DNA from: a virus
Length of the DNA stretch: 25,249 bases
Virus record (IMG/VR): IMGVR_UViG_3300020185_000242
Location: 1 to 25,249 of that record
Reading direction: 5' to 3' (one strand)
The notes beneath the pieces are model-generated. The model did not search any database and had not been told where the DNA came from. It saw only the letters and a program-made list of their open reading frames with translations. Positions 15,055 through 20,785 of the stretch are shown piece by piece; position 1 is the first letter of the stretch; each line of letters opens with the position of its first letter. The position numbers and the translations under genes are program-made.

Positions 15055-15243
15055 TAATCTTTCAATTTCTCTTTCTAAATAGTCCTTTGCTTTTAAAAGG
15101 TCTTGTAATTCGTCTTTCTTTTTACCAGCCCTACATATATACTTCAATATGTTTCCTCTGCTGAAATTAAGATTAAAATCGTTTATTACATCAATTACAT
15201 CGTAATCTTTGCCGTTGTCATAGTGTGTTTGTGTTGCTCTCAT
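15040..15243 (-). CDS. DUF3310 protein
   Basis: A 67-residue protein resembling the DUF3310 family found in many phages: HYDNGKDYDVIDVINDFNLN, then FSRGNILKYICRAGKKKDEL and LKAKDYLEREIERLREAN. The HY...DVIDV start and the NILKYICRAGKK segment are characteristic. Its biochemical role is not established; proteins of this family often occur near nucleotide and replication genes, which fits the cluster here. It follows the small PD-(D/E)XK-like gene after 1 bp. Confidence 0.8.
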   Translation of the reverse strand: MRATQTHYDNGKDYDVIDVINDFNLNFSRGNILKYICRAGKKKDELQDLLKAKDYLEREIERLREAN

Positions 15244-15244
15244 A

Positions 15245-15634
15245 TTATATATTTATTATTGTTGCATAAGATTTTTTAAGAACCCAAAATTCTTTATCTA
15301 TTCTTTTCTTATTATTAAAGTCAGTTGTTGCTGGTACGTTATAGAATCTCTTTGGTATTGAATCCAAATCAAGTTTACTTATATTGAATACATAAACACC
15401 AGTTCCATCTGCTTGGATATAAAGATAATCTTTATTCTGGTCTTTTGCTTTCTTCATATTGATAACAGTTTTATTAACCTCCAGAAATGGGTCTTTGTGG
15501 TTTGCTCTTCTGTTTTTTATCTCAACAATATAATTATCATCAAATGCATCATACGAACTAAATTCATCTGTGTGTTCAATTAGTTTAGTGCCAGAAGTTT
15601 TATTTATAAAATTAACTGTTTGTTTTTGATTCAT
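15245..15634 (-). CDS. Small PD-(D/E)XK-like nuclease protein (copy 1)
   Basis: A 129-residue protein starting at ATG 15634 (an upstream ATG at 15697 would add 21 residues and overlap the previous gene further). It shows FSSYDAFDDNYIVEIKNRRA: Asp29 followed by Glu38-x-Lys40, a PD-(D/E)XK nuclease core. A C-terminal half with GVYVFNISKLDL, FYNVPATTDF and KEFWVLKK is shared with the protein at 16834-17226, so the two are paralogs. A structure-specific or dedicated nuclease role in replication or recombination is inferred. Starts 23 bp inside the upstream 88-residue gene. Confidence 0.6.
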   Translation of the reverse strand: MNQKQTVNFINKTSGTKLIEHTDEFSSYDAFDDNYIVEIKNRRANHKDPFLEVNKTVINMKKAKDQNKDYLYIQADGTGVYVFNISKLDLDSIPKRFYNVPATTDFNNKKRIDKEFWVLKKSYATIINI

Positions 15635-15878
15635 TTTCTTTTTGTTTATCGTAGTTATAAATCTTGGTGTATAAATCCCAAATTGATTGATATGCATCTT
15701 GTAAATTAAATTCTTTCCCTTGCATATAATACTGAACGCTATGCCCTCTTTGATACTTTACTTTATAGTTTGCACCAGCTGGTTCTAAAGTTATCATAAA
15801 CCCCTTATTAAAGCAATATGATTGTGCTTTATGGTCGCAGTTCTTAAAAGGTTTTAGTTTCTTCTTAATCTTCGCCAT
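15612..15878 (-). CDS. Hypothetical phage protein
   Basis: An 88-residue basic protein, MAKIKKKLKPFKNCDHKAQS, with CDHKAQSYC near its start (Cys14, His16, Cys22), then FMITLEPAGANYKVKYQRGH and LQDAYQSIWDLYTKIYNYDK. It overlaps the genes on both sides by 14-23 bp, which supports translation. Basic N-terminus and a Cys/His pair might bind nucleic acid or metal, but nothing else is visible. Function unknown. Confidence 0.6.
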   Translation of the reverse strand: MAKIKKKLKPFKNCDHKAQSYCFNKGFMITLEPAGANYKVKYQRGHSVQYYMQGKEFNLQDAYQSIWDLYTKIYNYDKQKENESKTNS

Positions 15879-16068
15879 CTATATTTTCCCAAAGTTCAAT
15901 AAATTCCAATGCTTTTTGAACACCTAACGCTTCACAAGTTCTTTTTGATTCAACTAATTGCAACCAGTATTCGTAAATGTCATTTCTATCTCCAGTTGTA
16001 AAGTAATTATCCAAGCAACTTCTGTATGCTATTCGATGCATTTGATTGCATTGTTTTTTATCATTCAT
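15865..16068 (-). CDS. Hypothetical phage protein
   Basis: A 67-residue protein, MNDKKQCNQMHRIAYRSCLD, then NYFTTGDRNDIYEYWLQLVE and KALEFIELWENIDGED. It is mostly helical with Cys7, Cys18 and Cys45, and an acidic C-terminus. It begins just after the exonuclease-like gene (2-bp gap) and overlaps the next gene by 14 bp. Function unknown. Confidence 0.6.
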   Translation of the reverse strand: MNDKKQCNQMHRIAYRSCLDNYFTTGDRNDIYEYWLQLVESKRTCEALGVQKALEFIELWENIDGED

Positions 16069-16070
16069 AT

Positions 16071-16832
16071 TTATAGGTTTAAATCGTAAAATTCTTTGTT
16101 CTCTAAATACTTATAATAGTTTTCAGTTGCTTTGTTCAACTTATCATATCCACCTTGTATAAAGTCATCATCAAATTGAAAGAACCCAACTTCTTTTGTT
16201 TTCTTATCTACCACCGCATACTTGAACTCAAAACATTCAAACAGTTCTAAATACAATGCAGCTTGTAAATCATATCCATATAATAAAGCAGCTTCTTCAA
16301 AGCTATCAATGTCGCTTGTTGTTTTTAAATCACATACAACACCAGCAAGTAACATATCTGCTTTTCCTCTAAATGGTAATCCGTTGTAATTAGATATGGC
16401 TGGAATCTCAAACTGTGCATTTGCAACAAGTTCTTTGTACTCTTCGTTCTGTAATACTGCTTCAGCTATTTCTTGGCATCTGTTTAGTTCTGCTCTTGTA
16501 TAAACCGATTGTGCTGGTTTTTCTTCAACTGCTAACTTGTATAGCTTACTTCCTTTTGTGCTATCAATAATTGTTAGTTCTTCTATTCTGTGCGGTTCTA
16601 AAGCCAATAGGTGTATCAACCTACCATCTCTGAATGGTTGCGGTTCTTTTGCCTTTGCTGGTTTATTTAGTTCCCTTACATATGCTTCTGGCGATTCAAT
16701 CAAACTTTTGCACATTGAACTACTCAAAGCGTTTTTTCCAAGATACCCATAGTAAAATGAATCATCCATCATTTTTTCAAGAATATCCTTTTCTTCAAAT
16801 TCTTCTCCGTTTAAAAGTTTAATTGTTTTCAT
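16071..16832 (-). CDS. Exonuclease VIII/RecB-family nuclease-like (PDDEXK)
   Basis: A 253-residue protein resembling the C-terminal nuclease of RecE and phage Cas4/RecB-type exonucleases (DUF3799 type). It has GRLIHLLALEP (His74), FRGKADMLLAGVVCDLKTT (Asp159, Asp168, Lys170) and the Q motif YGYDLQAALY (Gln190). Such enzymes degrade the 5' strand of linear DNA to leave a 3' overhang for an annealing protein. The ERF gene upstream is a natural partner, giving a Red-like recombination pair. It lies 1 bp from the small PD-(D/E)XK-like gene. Start at 16832. Confidence 0.8.
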   Translation of the reverse strand: MKTIKLLNGEEFEEKDILEKMMDDSFYYGYLGKNALSSSMCKSLIESPEAYVRELNKPAKAKEPQPFRDGRLIHLLALEPHRIEELTIIDSTKGSKLYKLAVEEKPAQSVYTRAELNRCQEIAEAVLQNEEYKELVANAQFEIPAISNYNGLPFRGKADMLLAGVVCDLKTTSDIDSFEEAALLYGYDLQAALYLELFECFEFKYAVVDKKTKEVGFFQFDDDFIQGGYDKLNKATENYYKYLENKEFYDLNL

Positions 16833-16833
16833 C

Positions 16834-17226
16834 TTATTTTAGTTTTTTTGCTTTGTTTATGTTTAGTTCTGTAATCTCTTTTTTTACCCAAAAACGTTTC
16901 TTAAATTCTGTTGTTGCTGGAAGTGATTTAGTAAACCACTTTTGCTCAATGTCATTTAGGTTGAATAAATAGATTCCTTCTGGTGTACTATTTATGTAAA
17001 TTGGAATATCAAAATTTTTATCTGATTCTTTTAAAATAGCATCGTACTTTGATTTCTCAAGAATTAATGTATCGTAATGTTTACGCCTACACTTTAGTTC
17101 TATTCTATTTTGTGTTTCAATATCGTAGCAATCCCATCTTGATATTGGATTTTTACTATTTACTAATGTTTTGTAATGGTTTTTTGATAGCCATTCAAAT
17201 AAATCTTTTTCTTTCCAGTTGGTCAT
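16834..17226 (-). CDS. Small PD-(D/E)XK-like nuclease protein (copy 2)
   Basis: A 130-residue protein starting at ATG 17226; a GTG at 17244 would add six residues. It has SRWDCYDIETQNRIELKCRR, giving Asp32/Asp35 followed by Glu43-x-Lys45, a PD-(D/E)XK nuclease core. Its last third, GIYLFNLNDIEQKW, LPATTEFKKRFWVKKE, matches the C-terminal half of the protein at 15245-15634, so both come from one ancestor. The copies differ in their cores. Nuclease activity and role are inferred; neither is proven. Confidence 0.6.
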   Translation of the reverse strand: MTNWKEKDLFEWLSKNHYKTLVNSKNPISRWDCYDIETQNRIELKCRRKHYDTLILEKSKYDAILKESDKNFDIPIYINSTPEGIYLFNLNDIEQKWFTKSLPATTEFKKRFWVKKEITELNINKAKKLK

Positions 17227-17249
17227 ATTTTGTAAATATAACACATTTG

Positions 17250-18104
17250 TTAAAAAGTATAATCGTTGTTTATAAACTCTGGTAATTCATTATTATTTAT
17301 CTGGAAGCTGAACGTTTCAAATGGTCTGTTTCTACTTCTTTTGCACTCAACAGTTACCCAACCTTTGTTGGCATTATTTTTCTCTAACTTAATTTGGCTT
17401 TCCGCTTTCTTCTCAAGTGCTGAACCTAAATTTCCGCTTGGCTTGTCGCTCCCAAAGTTTTGGTGTATAATCGTTGTAATATGACAATTTAATTTACCAG
17501 ACCATTGCAATAGTTTTTCAGCAACATTATTTGCTTGTTCCATATTATTCACATCAGAACATAAATCTGCACATCCATCAATAATAACCAAACCTATTTT
17601 TTCGTTTTCAAATTTATCAAATAAAATGTGTTCAATAAAATCAATTTTACTTTGCCAACCAAATTCACGCATTGCATAGATATGATAATCTTTATCGTTT
17701 TGCAATTGATTCATTACTAAAGGTCGCCTTGCTAATTTACTAACGTGGAATCTTCCTTGCTCTGTATCAAAATGAATTATCTTTCTTCCTCTTCGATGTC
17801 CTTTTATTTTACCACTATAACTATTTGAACCGCTTTGATAAGCTGATACAAGTAAACTCATAAAGAAACTTTTACCAACCTTTGGAAATGCTTGTACAAA
17901 AGAGAAATTACCATCTGTACCAATTGGAACTGGGTATTCTGTATAACTACCATCAAAATTTCTATCTTGGTAAATTCCGCAGCTAATAGCAACTGGCGGA
18001 TATTTAATAACTTCTTCAACATCAATACTTGCATCTTCTTCAAGTTGCTGCATTAACATTCTTGTTGTTTCTTTATCCTCCTCCAAATTTATTTTGTTCA
18101 TCAT
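17250..18104 (-). CDS. RecA/RepA-type ATPase, probable replicative helicase or loader
   Basis: A 284-residue protein with a P-loop fold. Walker A is AFPKVGKS (72-79), a HFDTEQGRFH strand (111-120) carries the likely catalytic Glu115, Walker B is LVIIDGCAD (172-180), and the sensor strand TTIIHQNFG is at 210-218. The pattern matches the AAA_25 and RepA/DnaB-like ATPases that drive DNA unwinding, which fits a place in the replication block. The two Met residues at the start are 3 bp apart; 18104 is used. It overlaps the GIY-YIG gene by 32 bp. Confidence 0.78.
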   Translation of the reverse strand: MMNKINLEEDKETTRMLMQQLEEDASIDVEEVIKYPPVAISCGIYQDRNFDGSYTEYPVPIGTDGNFSFVQAFPKVGKSFFMSLLVSAYQSGSNSYSGKIKGHRRGRKIIHFDTEQGRFHVSKLARRPLVMNQLQNDKDYHIYAMREFGWQSKIDFIEHILFDKFENEKIGLVIIDGCADLCSDVNNMEQANNVAEKLLQWSGKLNCHITTIIHQNFGSDKPSGNLGSALEKKAESQIKLEKNNANKGWVTVECKRSRNRPFETFSFQINNNELPEFINNDYTF

Positions 18105-18507
18105 CTATATATTTCTGTATTTTTGTTTTATAAAATTTGCCAAGAATATTATCGTTTAGGAATTTATCACTTTCCAAAACATTCTCTTTGAACTGTAACA
18201 TAGTTTCGTAATATGTCATCATTGTTCGATTGTAGCAAATATACATTATTTCTCGGTAACAATCTTCAACACCCCAAATCTTTGTATGGATATTGCTTCC
18301 AGTATATTTTAACCAATTGCTTTCAACATATTCAATTCTCTTCCTCTTATATCCTTTTAACGGTGGTTTAGTACGCTTATTAAGGAGTATCTTTTTACCA
18401 ATATACAATTTGTCTGTTTTTAGATTTCGTATCTTATAAACGAACCCAATTGCTTCTAATGGTAAATCAGTTCTACTTGTAATCTCTTTGCCTTTGTATA
18501 CCCACAT
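18073..18507 (-). CDS. GIY-YIG endonuclease-like protein
   Basis: A 144-residue protein from ATG 18507. It shows GFVYKIRNLKTDKLYIGKK: FVY (22-24) and YIG (35-37) of the GIY-YIG nuclease fold, then a basic stretch, and YYETMLQFKENV with Glu101 at the usual metal-binding place and SDKFLNDNILGKFY (Asn119) near the end. Enzymes of this type cut one or both strands in phage recombination or as mobile homing nucleases. A GTG start at 18534 would lie inside a terminator hairpin, so the ATG is preferred. It ends overlapping the ATPase start. Confidence 0.7.
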   Translation of the reverse strand: MWVYKGKEITSRTDLPLEAIGFVYKIRNLKTDKLYIGKKILLNKRTKPPLKGYKRKRIEYVESNWLKYTGSNIHTKIWGVEDCYREIMYICYNRTMMTYYETMLQFKENVLESDKFLNDNILGKFYKTKIQKYIDDEQNKFGGG

Positions 18508-18510
18508 AAG

Positions 18511-18539
18511 TAAAAAAAGGGATGCTATTAACACCCCTT
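18511..18539 (-). terminator. Terminator or attenuator just before the GIY-YIG start codon
   Basis: In minus-strand RNA, AAGGGGTG (18539-18532) pairs with CATCCCTT (18524-18517), 8 bp with one G-U, loop of 7 bases, then seven T (18518-18512). The start codon at 18507 follows after 4 bases. The SSB-like gene ends at 18551. Sitting 5 bp before the next gene, it should reduce, not abolish, expression of the downstream part, or be read through. Confidence 0.7.
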
Positions 18540-18550
18540 ATTTTATTTAA

Positions 18551-18850
18551 TTAAAATGGCAAATCATTTGATACAACCGCTTGTTGTGGTTGTGCTTCTT
18601 CTTGTCGCTCTGCTTTTACGCAAGTTCCATCTGTCCAAACAACTTGACCGTTTCCGATGTATTTCTTTGGTTCTTTTGCATCTCTTTGCTCTTTGCTTTG
18701 AGAATCAAATGCTGATGCGTTTTGCCCATAGGCATTTGTATCATCGTTTACAGATAATGTAAAGTTGTAATACGTTCCTTTTTTTCCTTTTACAAATTTC
18801 TCTTTTGGTAAATTGTCAAGGTTAATTGATAAATTGATTAATGCACTCAT
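18551..18850 (-). CDS. SSB-like single-strand binding protein
   Basis: A 99-residue protein. Residues 1-60 have an OB-fold-like pattern (INLSINLDNLPKEKFVKGKK, then GTYYNFTLSVNDDTNAYG). A Gln/Glu-rich linker leads to the end SNDLPF, the acidic-hydrophobic tip typical of bacterial SSB that recruits partner proteins. It binds single-stranded DNA during replication and recombination, next to the ERF gene. It is short for SSB, and the OB-fold match is by pattern. The tip is the strongest evidence. Confidence 0.68.
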   Translation of the reverse strand: MSALINLSINLDNLPKEKFVKGKKGTYYNFTLSVNDDTNAYGQNASAFDSQSKEQRDAKEPKKYIGNGQVVWTDGTCVKAERQEEAQPQQAVVSNDLPF

Positions 18851-18877
18851 AGTTTCTATTGGTTTTAATTGTTAATA

Positions 18878-19018
18878 TTAGTTATCGATACCATTGTCAA
18901 TGGTTTGTATTATGTGTCTGAACAAGCTTCTTTCTTGTTCGCCAGTTACATCTACTCCATTAATGAATAATCTGTAATGGTCTTTCTTGTCTGTTGGTCT
19001 TAATTCTATATCGTTCAT
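18878..19018 (-). CDS. Small hypothetical protein between ERF and SSB-like genes
   Basis: A 46-residue frame starting ATG at 19018, MNDIELRPTDKKDHYRLFIN, then GVDVTGEQERSLFRHIIQTI and DNGIDN. It starts 2 bp after the ERF stop. Predicted beta-hairpin and helix, with no Cys. It is part of the recombination cluster by position. Function unknown. Confidence 0.55.
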   Translation of the reverse strand: MNDIELRPTDKKDHYRLFINGVDVTGEQERSLFRHIIQTIDNGIDN

Positions 19019-19020
19019 AA

Positions 19021-19575
19021 TTATTGTTTTAATGCGTCTTTTGTGTTCTTTGAAATCTTGTATTTTGATTCAACGTTTGCTAAATTACCACCACCTTTTA
19101 AATATGCTTTTACTTTTGTAAATTCTGGTGTGTTTTCATTCAACCAAGGTTTATCATCGTTTGTTGCTTTGCTTGTTACTTTGCTTGTTGCTTTTCCGTG
19201 TGTGTTTGTTGAATCAGCATCTTTTGTGTCATCAATTAAAAACAATCCGTTTAAAGAGTATTTACGAGCATAACTGCTGCTGCTACCAAAAGATTGTGCA
19301 ATGTCCATTCCTTTTCTGTTTGGGTCAATCCCAGCTTGTGCCTTAACGTGTACTTGGTTTTCTCCATCAGATATGATTGAAACTGCTTCAACAAATAAGA
19401 TTCCACCAAGTTCTTTGATTTCGTCTGATACTGTTAATGTGCAATTGTATTTATTCAAAAGCGGTTTAACTGCTTCCAGAATATCTTCACAACTTCTGTA
19501 ATTGTACTTACCAAAATTATTTCTTTGGTTCTTTGGTGCTTTTAATTCGGCTTGAATTTTCTGTAATTTTTCCAT
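19021..19575 (-). CDS. ERF-family single-strand annealing protein
   Basis: A 184-residue protein with the ERF superfamily N-domain (about 1-125): LQKIQAELKAPKNQRNNFGK, then YNYRSCEDILEAVKPLLNKY, then AQSFGSSSSYARKYSLNGLF, the Gly/Ser/Tyr segment typical of ERF. The C-terminal 50 residues are a short linker plus a basic helix. It anneals complementary single strands in phage recombination, probably with the exonuclease at 16071-16832 and the SSB-like protein. Start ATG at 19575; length is in range for phage ERF proteins. Confidence 0.9.
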   Translation of the reverse strand: MEKLQKIQAELKAPKNQRNNFGKYNYRSCEDILEAVKPLLNKYNCTLTVSDEIKELGGILFVEAVSIISDGENQVHVKAQAGIDPNRKGMDIAQSFGSSSSYARKYSLNGLFLIDDTKDADSTNTHGKATSKVTSKATNDDKPWLNENTPEFTKVKAYLKGGGNLANVESKYKISKNTKDALKQ

Positions 19576-19609
19576 TATTTTAATTTTAGGTTTATAAATA
19601 TACTACTTT

Positions 19610-19780
19610 TTATTGCAAACTTGCTTTTAAATTTAAAAAATTTCTTGTTCCGTATGTTGGAATTTTTAACTGGTAGTTAATTTTAACATCTGTTAGGTTT
19701 GGGTCTTGCTCCATATGATATTCAATTTGTAGCTTTAATTTATCCCAAGCTGCTTGGTTTATCTTTTTATCACTCTGCAT
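19610..19780 (-). CDS. Small hypothetical protein
   Basis: A 56-residue frame from ATG 19780, MQSDKKINQAAWDKLKLQIE, then YHMEQDPNLTDVKINYQLKI and PTYGTRNFLNLKASLQ. It overlaps the zinc-ribbon-like gene by 22 bp and ends 34 bp before the ERF start. One basic helical half and a strand-rich half. Function unknown. Confidence 0.55.
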   Translation of the reverse strand: MQSDKKINQAAWDKLKLQIEYHMEQDPNLTDVKINYQLKIPTYGTRNFLNLKASLQ

Positions 19781-19965
19781 TGCTTCCATAGTTCTTTGAT
19801 TTTTTCTTTTGTATAGTGTATTCCACTATTACCGTTTTGACCGATTATTTTCATTCGCTCGTTTGCTTCTTCTTCCCAATCAGAGAAGTCAGCGTGTTCT
19901 TTACATTGGCTGCATATATCGGCTTCTAACCATCTACTTGCACCGCAACAATTTGATTCTTCCAT
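19759..19965 (-). CDS. Zinc-ribbon-like small protein
   Basis: A 68-residue protein, MEESNCCGASRWLEADICSQ, then CKEHADFSDWEEEANERMKI and KEKIKELWKQCRVIKR. Cys6, Cys7, Cys18 and Cys21 form a CC-x10-C-x2-C cluster that could bind zinc. It follows a GC-rich hairpin after 14 bp and may be translated from a leader that holds it. Function unknown. Confidence 0.6.
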   Translation of the reverse strand: MEESNCCGASRWLEADICSQCKEHADFSDWEEEANERMKIIGQNGNSGIHYTKEKIKELWKQCRVIKR

Positions 19966-19979
19966 AATATTTGTTTTAT

Positions 19980-20000
19980 AAAGGGGATTTTACACCCCTT
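19980..20000 (-). terminator. Weak terminator or leader hairpin before zinc-ribbon-like gene
   Basis: A perfect 6-bp stem AAGGGG/CCCCTT (19981-19986 with 19995-20000) around an 8-base loop. In the minus direction it is followed by TTATAAAAC, not a T run, so it is at most a weak terminator. Position is just upstream of the gene starting at 19965. Alternatively a translation or RNA stability element. Confidence 0.4.
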
Positions 20001-20015
20001 GTTGTTTTTAGTTAT

Positions 20016-20357
20016 TTAATTAGCAATTATAAATCCTTTTCTTAATGTGTTTATTTGGTGCTTATAGTTATTTAAGCTATCAACATATTTTAATGTTGAT
20101 TTTTTAATATAAAATTTTACATCGTTTATTGTAACACCTAAATACTTTGCGTTTTCACAAAAGTCAACAATACTTTCTTTCCACCATTCGTAAGCCATAT
20201 CAGAAGAAGATATAACACTTCTAATAGCTATACCTTGTTCAGCAGTTACATTTTGATAAGAATATAATGCAGTATAAATTAATTCACATTGATTTTCAAA
20301 AAAAGATAATTCATTTTCTTCCTCTAATTGCTCTAATAAGTTACCATAAATTGTCAT
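20016..20357 (-). CDS. Hypothetical protein, first gene of the early operon
   Basis: A 113-residue acidic protein, MTIYGNLLEQLEEENELSFF, then YSYQNVTAEQGIAIRSVISS and YKHQINTLRKGFIIAN. It is mainly helical with Cys24 and Cys67. It lies 30 bp downstream of a TAGATTTG promoter candidate. It leads the early block, so it may act early in infection, but no motif shows a role. Confidence 0.6.
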   Translation of the reverse strand: MTIYGNLLEQLEEENELSFFENQCELIYTALYSYQNVTAEQGIAIRSVISSSDMAYEWWKESIVDFCENAKYLGVTINDVKFYIKKSTLKYVDSLNNYKHQINTLRKGFIIAN

Positions 20358-20386
20358 AATATTTGTTTTAGTTATTAATTACCCTA

Positions 20387-20394
20387 CAAATCTA
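20387..20394 (-). promoter_or_regulatory. Early promoter -7 box TAGATTTG
   Basis: TAGATTTG in the minus strand is identical to the -7 box of the promoter at 14967-14974. The normal -33 position (about 20414) is not TTTG but lies at the edge of the phased repeats, so this promoter may need an activator. It would drive the early operon from 20357 onward with a leader of roughly 25 nt. Confidence 0.55.
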
Positions 20395-20415
20395 CAAAAG
20401 CATTTTAAATAAAAG

Positions 20416-20445
20416 TGTTAAAGAAATGTTAAAGTTTTGTTAAAG
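20416..20445. repeat. Three phased TGTTAAAG direct repeats
   Basis: Exact TGTTAAAG copies begin at 20416, 20427 and 20438, spaced 11 bp, which is one helical turn. The spacers are AAA and TTT. In the minus strand the array reads CTTTAACA and stands just upstream of the TAGATTTG box of the early operon. It may be an operator for a regulator that binds one face of the helix, or iterons for replication. Confidence 0.65.
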
Positions 20446-20447
20446 GC

Positions 20448-20482
20448 AAAAAAAAGGATTCAACATATAGCTGAACCCTTTT
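20448..20482 (-). terminator. Terminator in the lysis/early intergenic region
   Basis: In minus-strand RNA, AAAAGGGTTCA (20482-20472) pairs with TGAATCCTTTT (20462-20452) in 11 bp with one G-U, around a 9-base loop containing GCTATATG, followed by T residues to 20448. The G-U would be A-C in plus-strand RNA, so it serves right-to-left transcripts. It ends transcripts from the lysis genes or from a local promoter. Confidence 0.75.
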
Positions 20483-20785
20483 AATGATAGTAATCTAAAA
20501 ACAAAATAAGATGAAAAGAAAAACAGTTAAGATATTTCCTTGTTCAAATATACAAATAAATATGTGTTTAAATATTTAACTTATAAACAAAAACAAAAAT
20601 ATTTAGCTATAAAGTTGAAGATATATACCTTTTTTTTTAGATAACACTCCGAACACTTATATTTATTTTATTATAGCTATATTTCTTTATTTTTTTTTTA
20701 TATTAATATTTTACTATAAAACAGTAACTAATTAATAAATTACAAAGTTATATATTTTTATCTGGAATAAAAAACAAAAAGTTAA
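20483..20785. other. Intergenic region after the holin gene
   Basis: A 303-bp very AT-rich stretch with no credible gene on either strand. It contains homopolymer runs (20629-20638, 20690-20699), the shared motif TTTTGTTTATAA (minus strand, about 20592-20581) and a minus-strand TATATTTG box at 20552-20545. Possible roles are promoter region, origin-like AT-rich DNA or a short RNA ending at the terminator at 20448-20482. Confidence 0.6.

Noticed and set aside
17227-17244. GTG start of the second PD-(D/E)XK-like gene
   Set aside because: ATG at 17226 gives a length nearly equal to the paralog; the GTG would add six residues without similarity.
18508-18534. GTG start for the GIY-YIG gene (18534)
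   Set aside because: It would place the first codons inside the terminator hairpin and encode a hydrophobic start unlike the family; ATG at 18507 preferred.
19576-19609. Promoter before the ERF gene
   Set aside because: A TTTG followed after 19 nt by TATAAACC was seen, but the second half does not match TAnnTTTG, and the region is inside an operon.
20511-20579. Plus-strand frame of 22 codons in the intergenic region
   Set aside because: Too short and alone on the plus strand; its bases also hold the TATATTTG box on the other strand.
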